A model generated the notes under the pieces. That model was not told the origin of the DNA. It made no database searches and was given only the letters and a program-made list of their open reading frames with translations. A program made the position numbers and the translations under genes. This document shows, piece after piece, positions 9,886-21,125 of a stretch of 64,000 nucleotides of DNA. Position 1 is the stretch's first letter, and every line of letters starts with the position of its first letter. This DNA comes from Gordionus sp. m RMFG-2023 (taxonomy: Eukaryota > Nematomorpha > Gordioida > Chordodea > Parachordodidae), in assembly GCF_954871325.1 (NCBI RefSeq), contig NC_088776.1, forward strand, positions 38,488,508 through 38,552,507. Direction: 5' to 3'.

Positions 9886-11619
9886 TAGATCTGTGCGCCG
9901 ACGAAATATCGGCGGCAGGCGCTATTTTTAAAAAATCTAATAGACGGCCGGCGGCGCGCCGATTTTTAGCCGCCGTCAGTAAAATCGGCGTAAATCGGCC
10001 CATTTATAAATTTTTATAAGATAAATTTTTTTAATTACTTATTAATTTTTTTTAAAAAAACAAATAAATATACACTATTCTACAGATATCGGCATATTTT
10101 TTAATATTCATTTAATAGAAAACTTATCATATCCAAAATCGATTTCGTAGTTTTATAATTATCATGTATAAAAATTATTTTATTAAAATTTTTGGGACAT
10201 AATGATGATCTCCTTGAATTTAACGTCAATCCAGCAGTATAGAAAACTCTTTCACTAGGTGTGCTAGTCGCCGGAATGCAAAGAATTTTTTGGCGAGCCT
10301 GAAAAGATTGGGAAATTCACTCTTTTTTTCTCTCCAAAAATTTAGAACGTCCATATCTTGTGAATGTCGTTTTCCAAGAAAACTGTGGCATTCTTGTTCT
10401 AAGTCACCTAACTTGGAATCATAATTTATATTTGTTGAATGTTTATTTGCCAATTTTGTCAAATAACTTGAATTTAATAATACATCTTCATCCTCATTAG
10501 CTATATTTACTACCTGATTATCAGCATTCTCTATAAGTTTAAGATGTTTTATTATAAATTCTGAAGCTGAGCAATTTTGCTCTATTAAATATTTTGACAC
10601 AATTGTCAATTTTTAAAATCTTGGATCTAAAAGAGAAGCCAATACCTAGATAATTTTAAATAAAAAATAAAAGAATATACCTTGCAGATTACAAACCGGA
10701 AATCGTAATGCAAGTTTTTTTAGCATATTTTCCTTAAGTGAAATAATTTCAGAACTATCACTATCATTTACTATTAAATGTGTTTCAATTTCACTTCTAA
10801 GAAGTAACGCCAAGTTTAAAGTAGGCCCTTTTTGTACTGAAAGAAATTAGACAGTTTCTTTAAATTTTGAAAGAAATGCTAATAGTTCTTCTACCAGATC
10901 AGATTCATAATTTGATAATTTGAGAAAGTGCTTCCCAATTCTTTTCAAAACATTATTAATTAAATTCTTATTTAATCCAAATATGCTTTCTAGCATAATT
11001 AATATACTATGCCAACGTGTTGGGATATTTAATTTTAAGGTTATCATATGCGCGGAATTATTATTATTATCATTGGAATTGCCAATTTGAAAACGGGTAT
11101 CCGGGTATGGATCAATGCTGTCAAGATCTAACATGTCTGATGTTAAATCTATTGTACTTAGGCATTTTCTTTGATATTCCTCGAATTCAAATTCAACCTC
11201 TGCAGTTTAATATCTTAGAGCAGTAATAATTTCTCTAATTCTTTTGCAAAAAATTTCCAGACTATGGATTTTTTATTATCCAGAGTTAGGATACTAAAAT
11301 TATTAAAATTATTAAACTAGATGCATCCATTTTAAAAATATGTAAAATTATGGTAACTTTTAGAATTTTAGATTTTTAATTGATTGAATTCTATAATGAT
11401 GTCAATATAATTAAGATTTTAAAATAGTAGAAAATAAAAATTCATCAAAATCCTGATTGACATTAAAAAATTACAAGAGTGATGTTGACCAATTATTAGA
11501 ATAAAAAGGTGGAAAGAAATTTCTACGCCGGCCGTGCGCCGCCGATATGAAAATCGGTGGTGCGCCGGTGTGATTTTCTTAAACGGCGACGTTTTCGGCG
11601 TAACCGGCGCACAGGTCTA
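9886..11619 (-). mobile_element. hAT transposon with GC-rich subterminal repeats
   Basis: Inverted ends TAGATCTGTGCGCCG (9886) and CGGCGCACAGGTCTA (ending 11619) are flanked by a perfect 8-bp target duplication TGTATAGC (9878-9885 and 11620-11627), the hAT signature. About 100 bp at each end is filled with CGCCG/CGGCG words, striking against the AT-rich interior. The interior carries transposase pieces on the minus strand. At 1.73 kb it is shorter than a full hAT and is probably an internally deleted, inactive copy. Confidence 0.9.
10226..11134 (-). pseudogene. hAT transposase remnant inside 9886-11619
   Basis: The first piece (11134-10847) has LNIPTRWHSILIMLES, the conserved hAT block (d/t-PTRWxS..ML). 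The second (10609-10226) has DMDVLNFWREKKSEFPNLF and then RLAKKFFAF, which matches the segment leading into the C-terminal dimerisation domain (D-x-L-x-W/FW..fP.L). The following SSxxERxFS motif is degenerate. The N-terminal zinc finger and first catalytic region are missing, so the gene is incomplete. Confidence 0.75.
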
Positions 11620-11627
11620 TGTATAGC

Positions 11628-12221
11628 TAAAAAGCTAGTTGACTAATATATTATTTATTTAACAAACTTCGTGTACAAATGGAATATATTGCTAATAGAA
11701 AAATAATTCGCTCATAACAATTTAAAATGTTAAAACAGGAAACAATATAATAAAAGAACCATTTTCAAATTCTAAGATTCTAGGACCCGAAATTAAACCT
11801 ATAAATGCGAGAGGTTCAAAACTTTGAAAATGTTTTTTTGCGATAATTTTGTTAAAGAACATGGGATCTTAATCCTAATCAGGCCTAAACGCCGGGCTTG
11901 AGTGGTTGTCCAAAAATGGATCCCTATTTGGTAAGTTCGCAAAATGCCCAATAAAATTTTAAACTCCGAACTGGATCCAGCTTAATAATAACGAATAATC
12001 GATGGACATTCTTTCAATCATTTTGTTCTTTTCTTTTTTAGGTCGAGTTCCTCTTAAATGCATTTTTAAAAACCAACCCGAAAGAGAATTGAATGATATA
12101 TAAATTTAATGGATTAGGAATTACATCGATATTAAAAAAATAATAATTTGTTCAAAAAAGGGAATTTTCGTAAATATCAAATAGTATAATGTTTTTTAAA
12201 TTAAACATGTAAAATTAATTG
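11628..12221. other. Spacer, nothing recognised
   Basis: No gene, RNA or structured repeat is supported. Confidence 0.5.
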
Positions 12222-12923
12222 GTAAAATCAAGGATTCGAACCGAACCCGGAAAAGAAAACCCGAGTTTTTGGGGAAAAAATTTGAACCCGAACCGAACCT
12301 GAACCCCATTTATAAAATTTTCAAAATCCTGAACCGAACCCGGGAATTTTATTTGAACCCGGGTTCAGTGTATTGTTTAAATTAATATAAGATATTTGCA
12401 TGATTGTAAATACAAATATTAATAATTTACTTGATATTTTATAATATTTTCAAAGTGAAGTGTTAATAAATTTTAAACAACTTAATTCATTTAATCCATT
12501 TTTAAATTTTTTTAAATTTATTCTCAAAGATTCCTATTAGATTGTTAATAAATTTTAAACAATTAAATTCATTTACGCCATTTATTTTTAATTTTTAACT
12601 TATTCTGAAAGATTAATTAGAGGAAAATAAAACTGAACAAGTCAAATTAAAAATTATTATATTGGATATTGTTAATTTAAAGAAATACATCTAAATAAAA
12701 AATTTTAAATCTATACATGACTATGCGTTATATTTTTAACAATATTTTGCCTATAAATTATGTCTAGTTTTTTAATTATGATTTAAATATAGAATATTTT
12801 TTTTATTCAAAAATTCTTAAACCCGAGCTGAACCGAAACCAAACCCGTGTTCAAAAATATTTTCCTAAACCGAACCCATCTATTTTTTTTAACCTTAAAC
12901 CGAATGCGAACCCGGGCCGCATC
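12222..12923. repeat. CCGAACCC-rich repeat cluster, probably a non-autonomous transposon
   Basis: Words of the type GAACCCG, CCGAACC and AACCCGGGTTC crowd the two ends (about 12230-12370 and 12820-12920) around an AT-rich centre. Such subterminal arrays are typical of hAT-like elements. The two ends are in the same orientation rather than inverted, so the class is uncertain. An exact tRNA B-box complement (GGATTCGAACC) lies at about 12233. Confidence 0.5.
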
Positions 12924-13127
12924 CAGGGTTGCCATGTCTTCCCCCATCAGCGGGAGACTCCCGCAATTATTTAATTTACACGCAGACATCTCTCTCCCGC
13001 ATAAAGTTTGTAAATTTCTTTCTATCCTGTTTAATTTTTATCCAATAATAAATCTTTCATTCATATAAGTCAGTACAGGGGAGTATATCTACATCAACTG
13101 CAATACAAAAATATTCTCAAAAATAAT
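12924..13127 (+). mobile_element. Left end of a CAGGGTTGCCA-type hAT element
   Basis: The end CAGGGTTGCCATGTCT is a common hAT terminus. It is followed by CCCCCATCAGCGGGAGACTC and a stretch that recurs reverse-complemented at 59860-60213. Gypsy-2 is inserted at 13128, and the hAT sequence resumes at 18608 (ATAATAAATAATAGAGATG), as comparison with the 59.8 kb copy shows. A matching right end GGCAACCCTG is at 23469, but the two outer flanks do not share a clear 8-bp duplication, so I do not claim one intact 10.5 kb unit. Confidence 0.75.
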
Positions 13128-13400
13128 TGTTATATATACAAATTTGTACTGTTATTTCATTTTTGCTTTTTGACTTACAATTCAACCTTTTACGATTTTA
13201 CCTTTTGCAATTCAACTTTTTACAATTCAATTTTATATAATTTAATTTTTATAACTTTACCTATTATTACTTTTGTTTTTCGTTTTGATTATAAGTATTC
13301 TAATTTATATTTTTAGATAATATATATAGTATGTGGATGAACATTAATAATAATAACAATAATAAATAAAATATATTTTTTCGTATTCGTTTTCTCTACA
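13128..13400 (+). repeat. Gypsy-2 5' LTR
   Basis: Starts TGTTATAT and ends TCTACA, matching 18344-18607. The sequence right after it (TGTTGCCTCAGTTGAGG) does not begin with the usual TGG primer site and instead forms a CCTCA/TGAGG hairpin. Confidence 0.9.
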
Positions 13401-13548
13401 TGTTGCCTCAGTTGAGGATGGGCAAAAAAGACTCGCCAACATGTTTTTTTAAGTAAAAATATGAATAATAAAAAATAAAACGAAACAAATAAATTCTATA
13501 AAGGAAGAGAAAAAAAAAGGTAAAAATCATTTTAAAGTTATTCTTATT

Positions 13549-13785
13549 ATGTTTTCATTTAAACTTATTAATATTCCTTGGAAAATATCTATTTACGATA
13601 TACTTTTTGAGTTGACCTACAATTGTGACGTACATTATTTAAGAGTACCCGGCAGTGATGATGTCGTTTTTGAATTTGTTAGTCTTACTGAAATGGTTAA
13701 ATATTTGGAACAACTCAATGGAAAGTTTTACGTTTATAACGACTCGGAGTTTATTCAACTCCGGTGTATTTTTATAAAAATATAA
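13549..13785 (+). CDS. Small RRM-like reading frame upstream of Gypsy-2 gag
   Basis: A 78-codon ATG frame lies between the 5' LTR and gag. The predicted order of structure, beta (FKLINIPW), helix (SIYDILFEL), beta (HYLRVP), beta (VVFEFVS), helix (TEMVKYLEQLNG) and beta, resembles an RNA-recognition motif, including the late LNG turn. The classic RNP1 aromatic pattern is weak. An RNA-binding accessory frame would suit a Gag without zinc knuckles. It could also be an unrelated small fold. RRM-like is inference from pattern only. Confidence 0.4.
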   Translation: MFSFKLINIPWKISIYDILFELTYNCDVHYLRVPGSDDVVFEFVSLTEMVKYLEQLNGKFYVYNDSEFIQLRCIFIKI

Positions 13786-13997
13786 AGTGTCATTATGATT
13801 TCCAAATATGTATATGAAATATTATTATAATCTTTAATAAAATATGGACACTAAACCAGAATTAATATACAAAATTCCAAAATTGGTCGGACCAACTCAC
13901 TGAGATTTACTTAGACAGAATATTAAGTTATTTTTCGACCAGCACATTACTGGACTCTATTAAAATAAATACTTTACTTAATAATTTATCTGATGAT

Positions 13998-14858
13998 GTG
14001 TTTGATAATATTAAATCAATTTGCTCTGATACCGACATATTAGATCTTAAGATAGTGACTAAAAAGTTAACTTACCTTTTACCTGTACCAGATAAAAATA
14101 TTTTAATAAACAAATTCAACTTATTACAGAAAAACTCGAGTGAGAATTTCATGCAATGGTACATAAGAGTATCAAAACTGCATAAAATATGCAACTTTTC
14201 AGACGACAGTAGATTAAAAGAAAAATTACGTACGTCTACCTTAAATGACAAAATAAAATATAAATTTTGTAAAAATATTAATTTAACCTTAAATGAAATG
14301 GTGGAGCTAGGAACTAGATTAGATAGTATTAATGATAAATCAGATATTGATAATATAAGTTATATGAATAACGATAAAAAGTCTGATAAAAATAAAAACT
14401 TTAACAATAGAAATAGAAATGACAATAATAATTATTTTAGACCTGATAATAATTTTGGAAATAATTATGGTAATAGAGATAATAATAGGAATAGAGATAG
14501 GAATTACAACAATAATTTTAGATACTGTGATAGGAATTACGGTAATAATAATTCGAGATACCAAGATAATTATAACAACTATAACTACAACAACTATCGC
14601 TACAACAATAATAATCAATCTAATTATGGTAGAAATAATGCATGGCATGATAATAATCAAAGAAAACAGACCAAATATGGTGACGGAAATCTTAACATTT
14701 ACCAATCTTATAACAACAATTCAAATAATTATAGAGGTAGCGACAATCAGAGAAAGCAAATACAATATAACAACAATTCAAATAATTATAGAGGTAGCGA
14801 CAACAATAATAGAAAGCAAATACAATACAACAACAACGATTCACAATATGAACATTGA
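13998..14858 (+). CDS. Gypsy-2 gag with an Asn/Arg/Tyr-rich tail and no zinc knuckle
   Basis: A frame of 286 codons. The first half is helical and fits a gag capsid region (ENFMQWYIRVSKLHK, LNEMVELGTRLD). The second half, from about residue 125, is an extended low-complexity domain of Asn, Arg, Tyr, Asp and Gly with RNRD and NYRGSDN repeats, including two direct repeats of about 18 residues. No CCHC knuckle is present, so RNA binding may rest on this disordered basic tail. It runs up to the protease segment at about 14860. Confidence 0.6.
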   Translation: MFDNIKSICSDTDILDLKIVTKKLTYLLPVPDKNILINKFNLLQKNSSENFMQWYIRVSKLHKICNFSDDSRLKEKLRTSTLNDKIKYKFCKNINLTLNEMVELGTRLDSINDKSDIDNISYMNNDKKSDKNKNFNNRNRNDNNNYFRPDNNFGNNYGNRDNNRNRDRNYNNNFRYCDRNYGNNNSRYQDNYNNYNYNNYRYNNNNQSNYGRNNAWHDNNQRKQTKYGDGNLNIYQSYNNNSNNYRGSDNQRKQIQYNNNSNNYRGSDNNNRKQIQYNNNDSQYEH

Positions 14859-14859
14859 A

Positions 14860-17704
14860 GAGAAAGTCGACTCTACAAAGAACAAAGATGATAACGATTT
14901 CAATGTTGACAACTTATCTGGGGACATGCTTAATGACAAAGATAATGCATTTATGACTACTTTAAAAGTGAAAGATATTGTTGCGAGTATGCAAGTCGAC
15001 ACAGGCTCCAAACATACTATTATACCTCATGGTCTGGATAAAAAAATTGGTATTAGAGATGTTATAAGAAATCCGAGTTACAACTTACTTCTTATGACGG
15101 AAATTTAATCAAGATCATCGGCATTACTCATAAAGTGACTTATGAAGGTATTTCAAAATATTTACAAGCTGTATTCGTTGAATCAAGAAAAAATGCCTTG
15201 TTGGGACGTACATGGATTAATGCTTTCAAAAATATTTTAAATAAATTTATAGCAAATGTTGACACTAATTTGATTAAAGAGTGTGAATCCAAATTGACTA
15301 ATGGGCCAATCAACAAAGCAAGTGTCAAGTTACATTTAAAAAGAGATGCCCAACCTAAAATTATACCGCCTAGACGTATTCCTTATTCAAAAATTGATCT
15401 TGTAAACTTAAAAAATGGATACATGATAAAATTATTGAGCCGGTGAATGATGTCCGATGGGCAAGTCTTGTTACCGCTATCTACAAATATGATGGGAGCA
15501 TTAGGCTTTGTGCTGATTTTAAGGACAAGAAGATTTCAGATACCCTCTACCACGAATCAATGATCTAATAGCTAAACTTTCAGAAGGAAAGAAATTTAAG
15601 AAGATTGACTTTAAAAATGCTTTCTTACAGGTCCCGATTGAAAAGTTGCAGAAATATTTTAACTATATCTACGTACAGGGGATATTACCAATTTACTAGA
15701 CTTCCTTTTGGGCTAAAGACCTCATAATCTTTCAACAGATCATGGATCAAATTTTCGGTGACATGGATGACGTCATATTTTATATTGATGATTTAGTTAT
15801 AACTGGGAAAAACGATGACCACCTTAATAATATAAAAAAAGTGTTTGATAGAATATCATCGTTTGGGCTAATACCTAACTTCAACAAAAGTGTGTTTTTC
15901 AAAACAAAGTAAGTTTCCTGGGTCATGATATTGACGCCAAGGGGATTCAGCTAATCACGACAAAATTGAAGCAATAATTAATATGCCAGAACCAAAATCA
16001 GCTGCTGAATTATCAACATTTCTGGGAATGGCTGGCTACTATAGAAAATTTTTGAACAATTTTGCAGAAATAGCCGATCTTCTATATAAAATCGTCAACA
16101 AAGAAAAATCGGCTTGGAACTTAAAACACTCTAAAAGTTTTAATGATCTTAAGAAGTTGATTAGTCTTCCACTTGCTTCAACATATTTTAACCCTGAATT
16201 ACCTATAGGGATAGCCACTGACGCATCTAAATGTGGTTTATGAGCTTTATTATTTTATACTGAATAAGATGGAAAAGAAAAACCTATAGCTTTCGCGTCA
16301 AGAACTTTATTAAAATCCGAAATGAACTATACCAATATTGAGCGTGAGGCTCTCGCTATTATGTTCGCTATAAAGAGGTTCCAGGAATATTTAATTGGCA
16401 CAAAATTTACAATTATTATAGACCATAAACCTCTAGTTCACATCTTTACCAAGGGTCTTAAGGATAATAGTACCATGTCCTTAAGACTCCAGAAGTGGAA
16501 TATAACATTAAGAGGATATGATTTTAACATAAAGTATAAAGCCGGTAAATATAATGTTGTTCCTGATTGTCTCTCGAGATTACCACAAGAATTTCATGAT
16601 AAAGCTGTTGAAAATATCACTATAATAAATGAATATGGGGATTTACTTATTAATTTTAATCAAATTCGTGATGAAACTTTGAAAGATATTGAATTAAAAC
16701 AAGTCATAAATGATATTAAGAACAACAGGCCTATAATGAACTATTTATAAAAACATTGAATTGGAATTAAGTATAATTAAGGATTGTCTTTACAAAAGCA
16801 ACATTATAATTCCGTCTTCTATGAGAAAAAATGTACTACAGTCATTACATGAAGGTCACTTGGGAGCAGGAAAAATCAAATCCTTAGCCAAAGATTACAT
16901 GTGGTGGTCTGGTATAAATAATGACATAGAAATGGAAGTAAAAAGTTGTGACGATTGTAACATATATCATGATAATCCTAAAAAGATACAAAAACCATGG
17001 GTTTCGGCAACCAAACTGTTTGAAAGGATACACATAGATTATGCGGGTCCCTTCTTCACAAGAAATTGGTTGATAATAGTCGATACCTACAGCAAATTTC
17101 CAATTATTATTCCTGTTAAAAATATTACGGCTGATGTTACTTTAAAAGAAATTTTTAAAACTATTTCGCGATATGGAATACCTGAAACTATAGTTAGATA
17201 ACGGCACTAACTTTACGAGTAACGATTTTGAAAAATTTTGCAACAATTATGGTATCAAACATGTGCTCACATCTGCCTATCACCAGCAATCCAATGGCCA
17301 GGTAGAACGCATGGTGAGAACGTTCAAAACACATATGAAAAGGAATATTAAAATTGACTTAGACATTGCACTTGACAAATTTTTATTTAATTACAGAAAT
17401 ACGCGTAATGATACTACAGGAGTTACACCATCTCAGAGAATGTTCAAGAGATATTAAAATTAAATGGGACTTATTAAAATCGTTGGTGGAGAAAGAGAAC
17501 AAAATAACCGTTACTTTACCACGAAATAAAACCTTTAACGTAGGAGATTTTGTTTGGTACAAAGTACAAGGTGATGATAAATGGTGTAAAGGCATGATCA
17601 CACACAAAGAAAGTAACATGATGTTCCAAGTTAAGACAGATAAAGGTATTTTAAGGAGACATTTAGATCAATTAAGAATTAGAAACTGTTTTAACACTTA
17701 TTAA
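14860..17704 (+). pseudogene. Gypsy-2 pol remnant
   Basis: Protease shows the active-site VDTGSKHT (about 14996-15019). RT shows KIDFKNAFLQVP and the catalytic YIDDLVITG (about 15781-15808). The tether and RNase H show GMAGYYRKFLNNFAEIA, ATDASKCGL, NIEREALAI and IDHKPLVHIF. Integrase shows the HEGHLG ... CDDCNIY zinc head, IDYAGPF and YHQQSNGQVERM. The basic tail ends at 17704. The order is that of Ty3/gypsy. The sequence is spread over several frames and is not functional as it stands. Confidence 0.9.
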
Positions 17705-17719
17705 TTATGACTCTAAGGA

Positions 17720-18343
17720 TTCTTTTAAGGAGGGAAGTGTGGACAAAAATATAAAAATTACTGATAAAAATGATATAACACCGATTTCTAGACCGATGCG
17801 AATTAAATAAAAACCTGCTTATTTAAAATACTACATAACTTAAAATATAAAAATAAAATAAATATTAAAACGCATAAAGTAAAATAAATATTAAAACGCA
17901 TAAAGTAAAATAAATATTAAAACGCATAAAGTAAATTAAATATTAAAAAGCTTATACTAAAACGCAAAATATGCAAACGCTGAAAATATTATATAACAAT
18001 CTTATTAATTTATCATTCTTCATTTATTCTTATATCCAACTTGATGAACTATTATTTCTCATTATTCGCAACTTACTGATGATAATAACAATTTTGAAAA
18101 TTGATAATAACGACTGAGTATGACAAGCAAGCTATATGACAAATTCACGATTTATAAGGACAACTTACGATAAGGATATTAAGCTTATGATTTAAACAAA
18201 CCAACGTACAAATAAACGATTTGGACAAGCCAACGATATGATGACTTATGAAACAACTTAATAGTAAAACGATAAACCATTTGGACAACTAACTAATTAC
18301 GATAATATAATTAAACTTATGTGAAGGCTTTTTAGAAGGAGAA
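17720..18343 (+). repeat. Gypsy-2 3' region: internal purine tract and 28-bp tandem repeats
   Basis: TTTTAAGGAGGGAAG at 17723-17737 follows pol closely and recurs in the small LTR element at 5484-5500. About four copies of a 28-bp unit (TAAATATTAAAACGCATAAAG) span roughly 17845-17950. The tract before the 3' LTR is AGAAGGAGAA (about 18334-18343). No gene is seen. Confidence 0.75.
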
Positions 18344-18607
18344 TGTTATATATTCAAATTTGTACTGTTATTTCATTTTTGCTTTTTGACTTACAATTCA
18401 ACCTTTTGGGATTTAACCTTTTACAATTCAACTTTTTACAATTCAATTTTATATAATTTAATTTTTATAATTTTACCTATTATTACTTTTGTTTTTCGTT
18501 TTGATTATATGTATTCTAATTTATATTTTTAGATAATATATATAGTATGTGGATGAACATTTTTTAATAATAATAATAATCAATTATATTTTTTCGTTTT
18601 CTCTACA
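18344..18607 (+). repeat. Gypsy-2 3' LTR
   Basis: Matches the 5' LTR and is followed by the target duplication ATAAT. Confidence 0.9.
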
Positions 18608-18609
18608 AT

Positions 18610-20095
18610 AATAAATAATAGAGATGCAACTACATTTGCGGAAATCGTATACATCTATCATGTAGTTCAACATTCACAGAGCTATATCATCACAATGTAG
18701 GTCGAATCTTTTTCTCATGATATTTAACGACTCCAATATAAGTGCAAACCTTACTTGTGGCAGAACAAAAATGAGCAATGCTATCACAAGTGTTTTAGTA
18801 CCTGAATCCTAGAGGTCAATTCTAGACGATTTGAAAGATGGGCATCCATATGCAATTCTAACAGATGCATTTAATAAGGGAAATATTAAAACTATTCCAT
18901 CGATCCTTCGCTATTTCAACAAGAATAAGAACATTTCAATAAAACTATTAAAATTATTTCCTCGGATATTAAAAAATCCAACAATGTAGCTAGCCACATA
19001 ATGGTAAATATAGCTGATTCAGGGTTACCAATGATTTGCATGTCAGCTTTCTGCGCTGATAATGCCTCTGTAAATTTTGGCAAAAACCAAAGTTACCGAA
19101 TTGAGGCAGTACAATAATGAATTAATACCAATTGGCTGTATATGCCATATACTACATAATTCTTGCGAGAAGGCAATGAATATACTATCTGAGGATGTCG
19201 AAATAATTGTGATGAAATGTTTTAACGAATTTAATTTATCAACTAAAAGAGTTAATGAATTAAAAGAGTTGATGAAGTGGTCTGACTTGGAATGGTGAGT
19301 TATTGCGATATATACCTATCAGGTGGTTGTCATTAATACCTGACATCGATAGAATTTTAAAATTTTACAAACCTTATAAAAAATACTTCTTTAAATAGAG
19401 ATTTTAAAAGCTGTCCTAAAATTTTGAAAAATTTTTTCGAGTATGAAATGGCAGAAGCATATTTGGGATTCGTTTCACAGTTAGGAAATCTACTTCATGC
19501 AATTAATATTCCTTTGCAATCAGAATATTATTTATTAAAAAAGATTCACAAAATCATGCTACAGCTCTGTTCAATTGATAATAAATTTTATGGCGCTATT
19601 GCTAAAAATATTATATTAAAATGTTCAAATAATACTCTAATTAATACATTTTTAAATGAAGCATATATTTTTATTAAGACAATTTTAGAATATTTACATT
19701 CAAAATTTGATTTTAATATATAAATATTATGACCTTGGAACAGAAACCATCAATTGATGGTTTTTATAATTTAATAAATATATTAAAAATACCGAAAGAC
19801 ATTGATATCTTGTTTGAGGAGATTGTAATTCTCTCTATTTTTTATGATTCGCCTAAATACTTAAAGTTATATGGTCTAAAAGCAGAGGAGAAATAGGTAG
19901 AATATTTTCGTAATAACGATAAATCCCCAGGCTTGGAAAAAAATATGCGAGTATGTCTTCTCCTTACCTCATTCTAATGCCTCATCCGAGCGCATTTTTA
20001 GCCTGATGAGGACTGCCTGGGAAAAGGAGAGAAATGATTGCTTTAACATTAGAGGCCGAGCTAATATATAATGTCATGCCAAGAATTTTATAAAT
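18610..20095 (+). pseudogene. hAT transposase remnant
   Basis: Conserved blocks occur in order on the plus strand: TTFAEIVYIYHVVQHSQSY (about 18635-18695), SILTDA/KGNIK-type first catalytic region (about 18840-18905), PIGCICHILHNSCEKA (about 19130-19180), a helical middle (19424-19723) and the dimerisation motif LPHSNASSERIFSLMRTAW (about 19955-20020). The pattern fits the animal hAT group with an aspartate in LTDAS. Several frame changes and stops separate the blocks, so it is dead. It is probably the transposase of the CAGGGTTGCCA element that begins at 12924. Confidence 0.8.
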
Positions 20096-20339
20096 ATCTC
20101 AATAACACGGTAAACATTTAGTTTATTTTTTAAATATAAAATATAATTAAGTTTTAGCAATGGCGATATAAAATTTACTGTCAATTATTAACGGTAAAGA
20201 TGAACACCAATTCAGCATAATTTTGTTAATCTTTATTAAGATTCTTCTGATAGCAACTACACATTAACAGCATGTAGTAGATTTCCTACATGTGAAATCA
20301 TTCCTAAATATACCACTGCCATTCATTATTGAAAATTAT

Positions 20340-20935
20340 TTTCAAAATGTTAGGACAGCTTTTATAATCTTTATTTAAGAAATATTTTTTAAAGGTTTAT
20401 AAAATTTTAAAATTCAATCGATGGCGGGTATTAGGAACATATCGCAACCAACATTGTACTGACTTAATTCTGTAAATACACTCTGTTTTTAACAAATTCA
20501 CTGAGGCATTATCAGATCAGAAAGCTGACATGCAAATCATTGATAACCCTGAATCAGCTATATTTACCATTATGTGGCTAGCTACATCGTTGGATTTTTC
20601 ACTATCCGAGGAAAAAATTTAACAGTTTTATGGAAATGTTCTTATTTTTGTTGGAATAGCGAAGGATCAAGGGAAATGTTTTAATATTTCCCTTATTAGA
20701 TGCATCTGTTAGAATTGAATATGGATGCCCATCTTTCAAATCGTCAAGAATTGACCTCCTGGATTTAGGTCCTAAAACATTGATGATAGCCTTGCTCATT
20801 TTTGTTCTACAAGTATAGTATTCATTTATATTAGAGTCGTTAAATTTTATGGGGAAAAGATTCTACCAACATTGTGAAAACATTTTCAAAGTTTTGTTTG
20901 CAAGATGCAAGACATACATAATATTGCCATAGGCA
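20340..20935 (-). pseudogene. Inverted partial copy of the hAT transposase at 18720-19430
   Basis: Read on the minus strand, the sequence repeats the plus-strand hAT segment, including DDLKDGHPYSILTDASNKGN (20766-20700) and ILRYSNKNKNISIKLL. A block equivalent to about 19080-19300 is absent. Together with the plus copy it forms an imperfect inverted repeat with about 900 bp between the arms. Confidence 0.8.
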
Positions 20936-20952
20936 ATATTAATTTAGCTTAG

Positions 20953-21125
20953 CTCCAACAGAGGGATTACAGAACCAGAAATACTGGGAAAAATACTCCC
21001 TATAAGATCAATGATAAGGTGCTTATCTGGAACAGCCGTCGAGCTGATAGGAAGGGTGGAAAAATGACATGGCCTTGGCTGGGTCCTTTTACAATAGTTG
21101 GGATTGACAAAAGTATAAATTATGA
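20953..21125 (+). pseudogene. Integrase C-terminal (GPY/F) fragment
   Basis: The plus strand encodes YKINDKVLIWNSRRADRKGG followed by WPWLGPFTIVG, the GPY/F module found after the DDE core in chromodomain-free gypsy integrases and in Ginger DNA transposons. The core is missing. The OTU protease relic 1 kb downstream on the same strand suggests they belonged together. Confidence 0.6.

Larger units (their letters stand above)
13128..18607 (+). mobile_element. Gypsy-2: Ty3/gypsy LTR retrotransposon with both LTRs
   Basis: LTRs at 13128-13400 and 18344-18607 (273 and 264 bp, TGTTATATAT...CTCTACA) differ modestly. The 5-bp target duplication ATAAT is perfect (13123-13127, 18608-18612). The interior has a small RRM-like frame, an Asn-rich gag, protease, RT, RNase H and integrase in order, then a repeat-rich 3' region. 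All parts are present but there are several breaks (roughly eight), so it is a fairly recent fossil. It sits inside the hAT element that begins at 12924. Confidence 0.92.

Noticed and set aside
12233-12243. A lone tRNA B-box (minus strand) as a tRNA gene or SINE
   Set aside because: No A-box or cloverleaf is found at the right distance. A similar TTCGAATCC word at 23470 is probably coincidence.
14340-15108. Long Ile/Val/Thr-rich frames on both strands over the Gypsy-2 gag tail
   Set aside because: They are shadows of the AAT-rich (Asn) codons of gag in other frames. Their composition is that of antisense or shifted low-complexity DNA.
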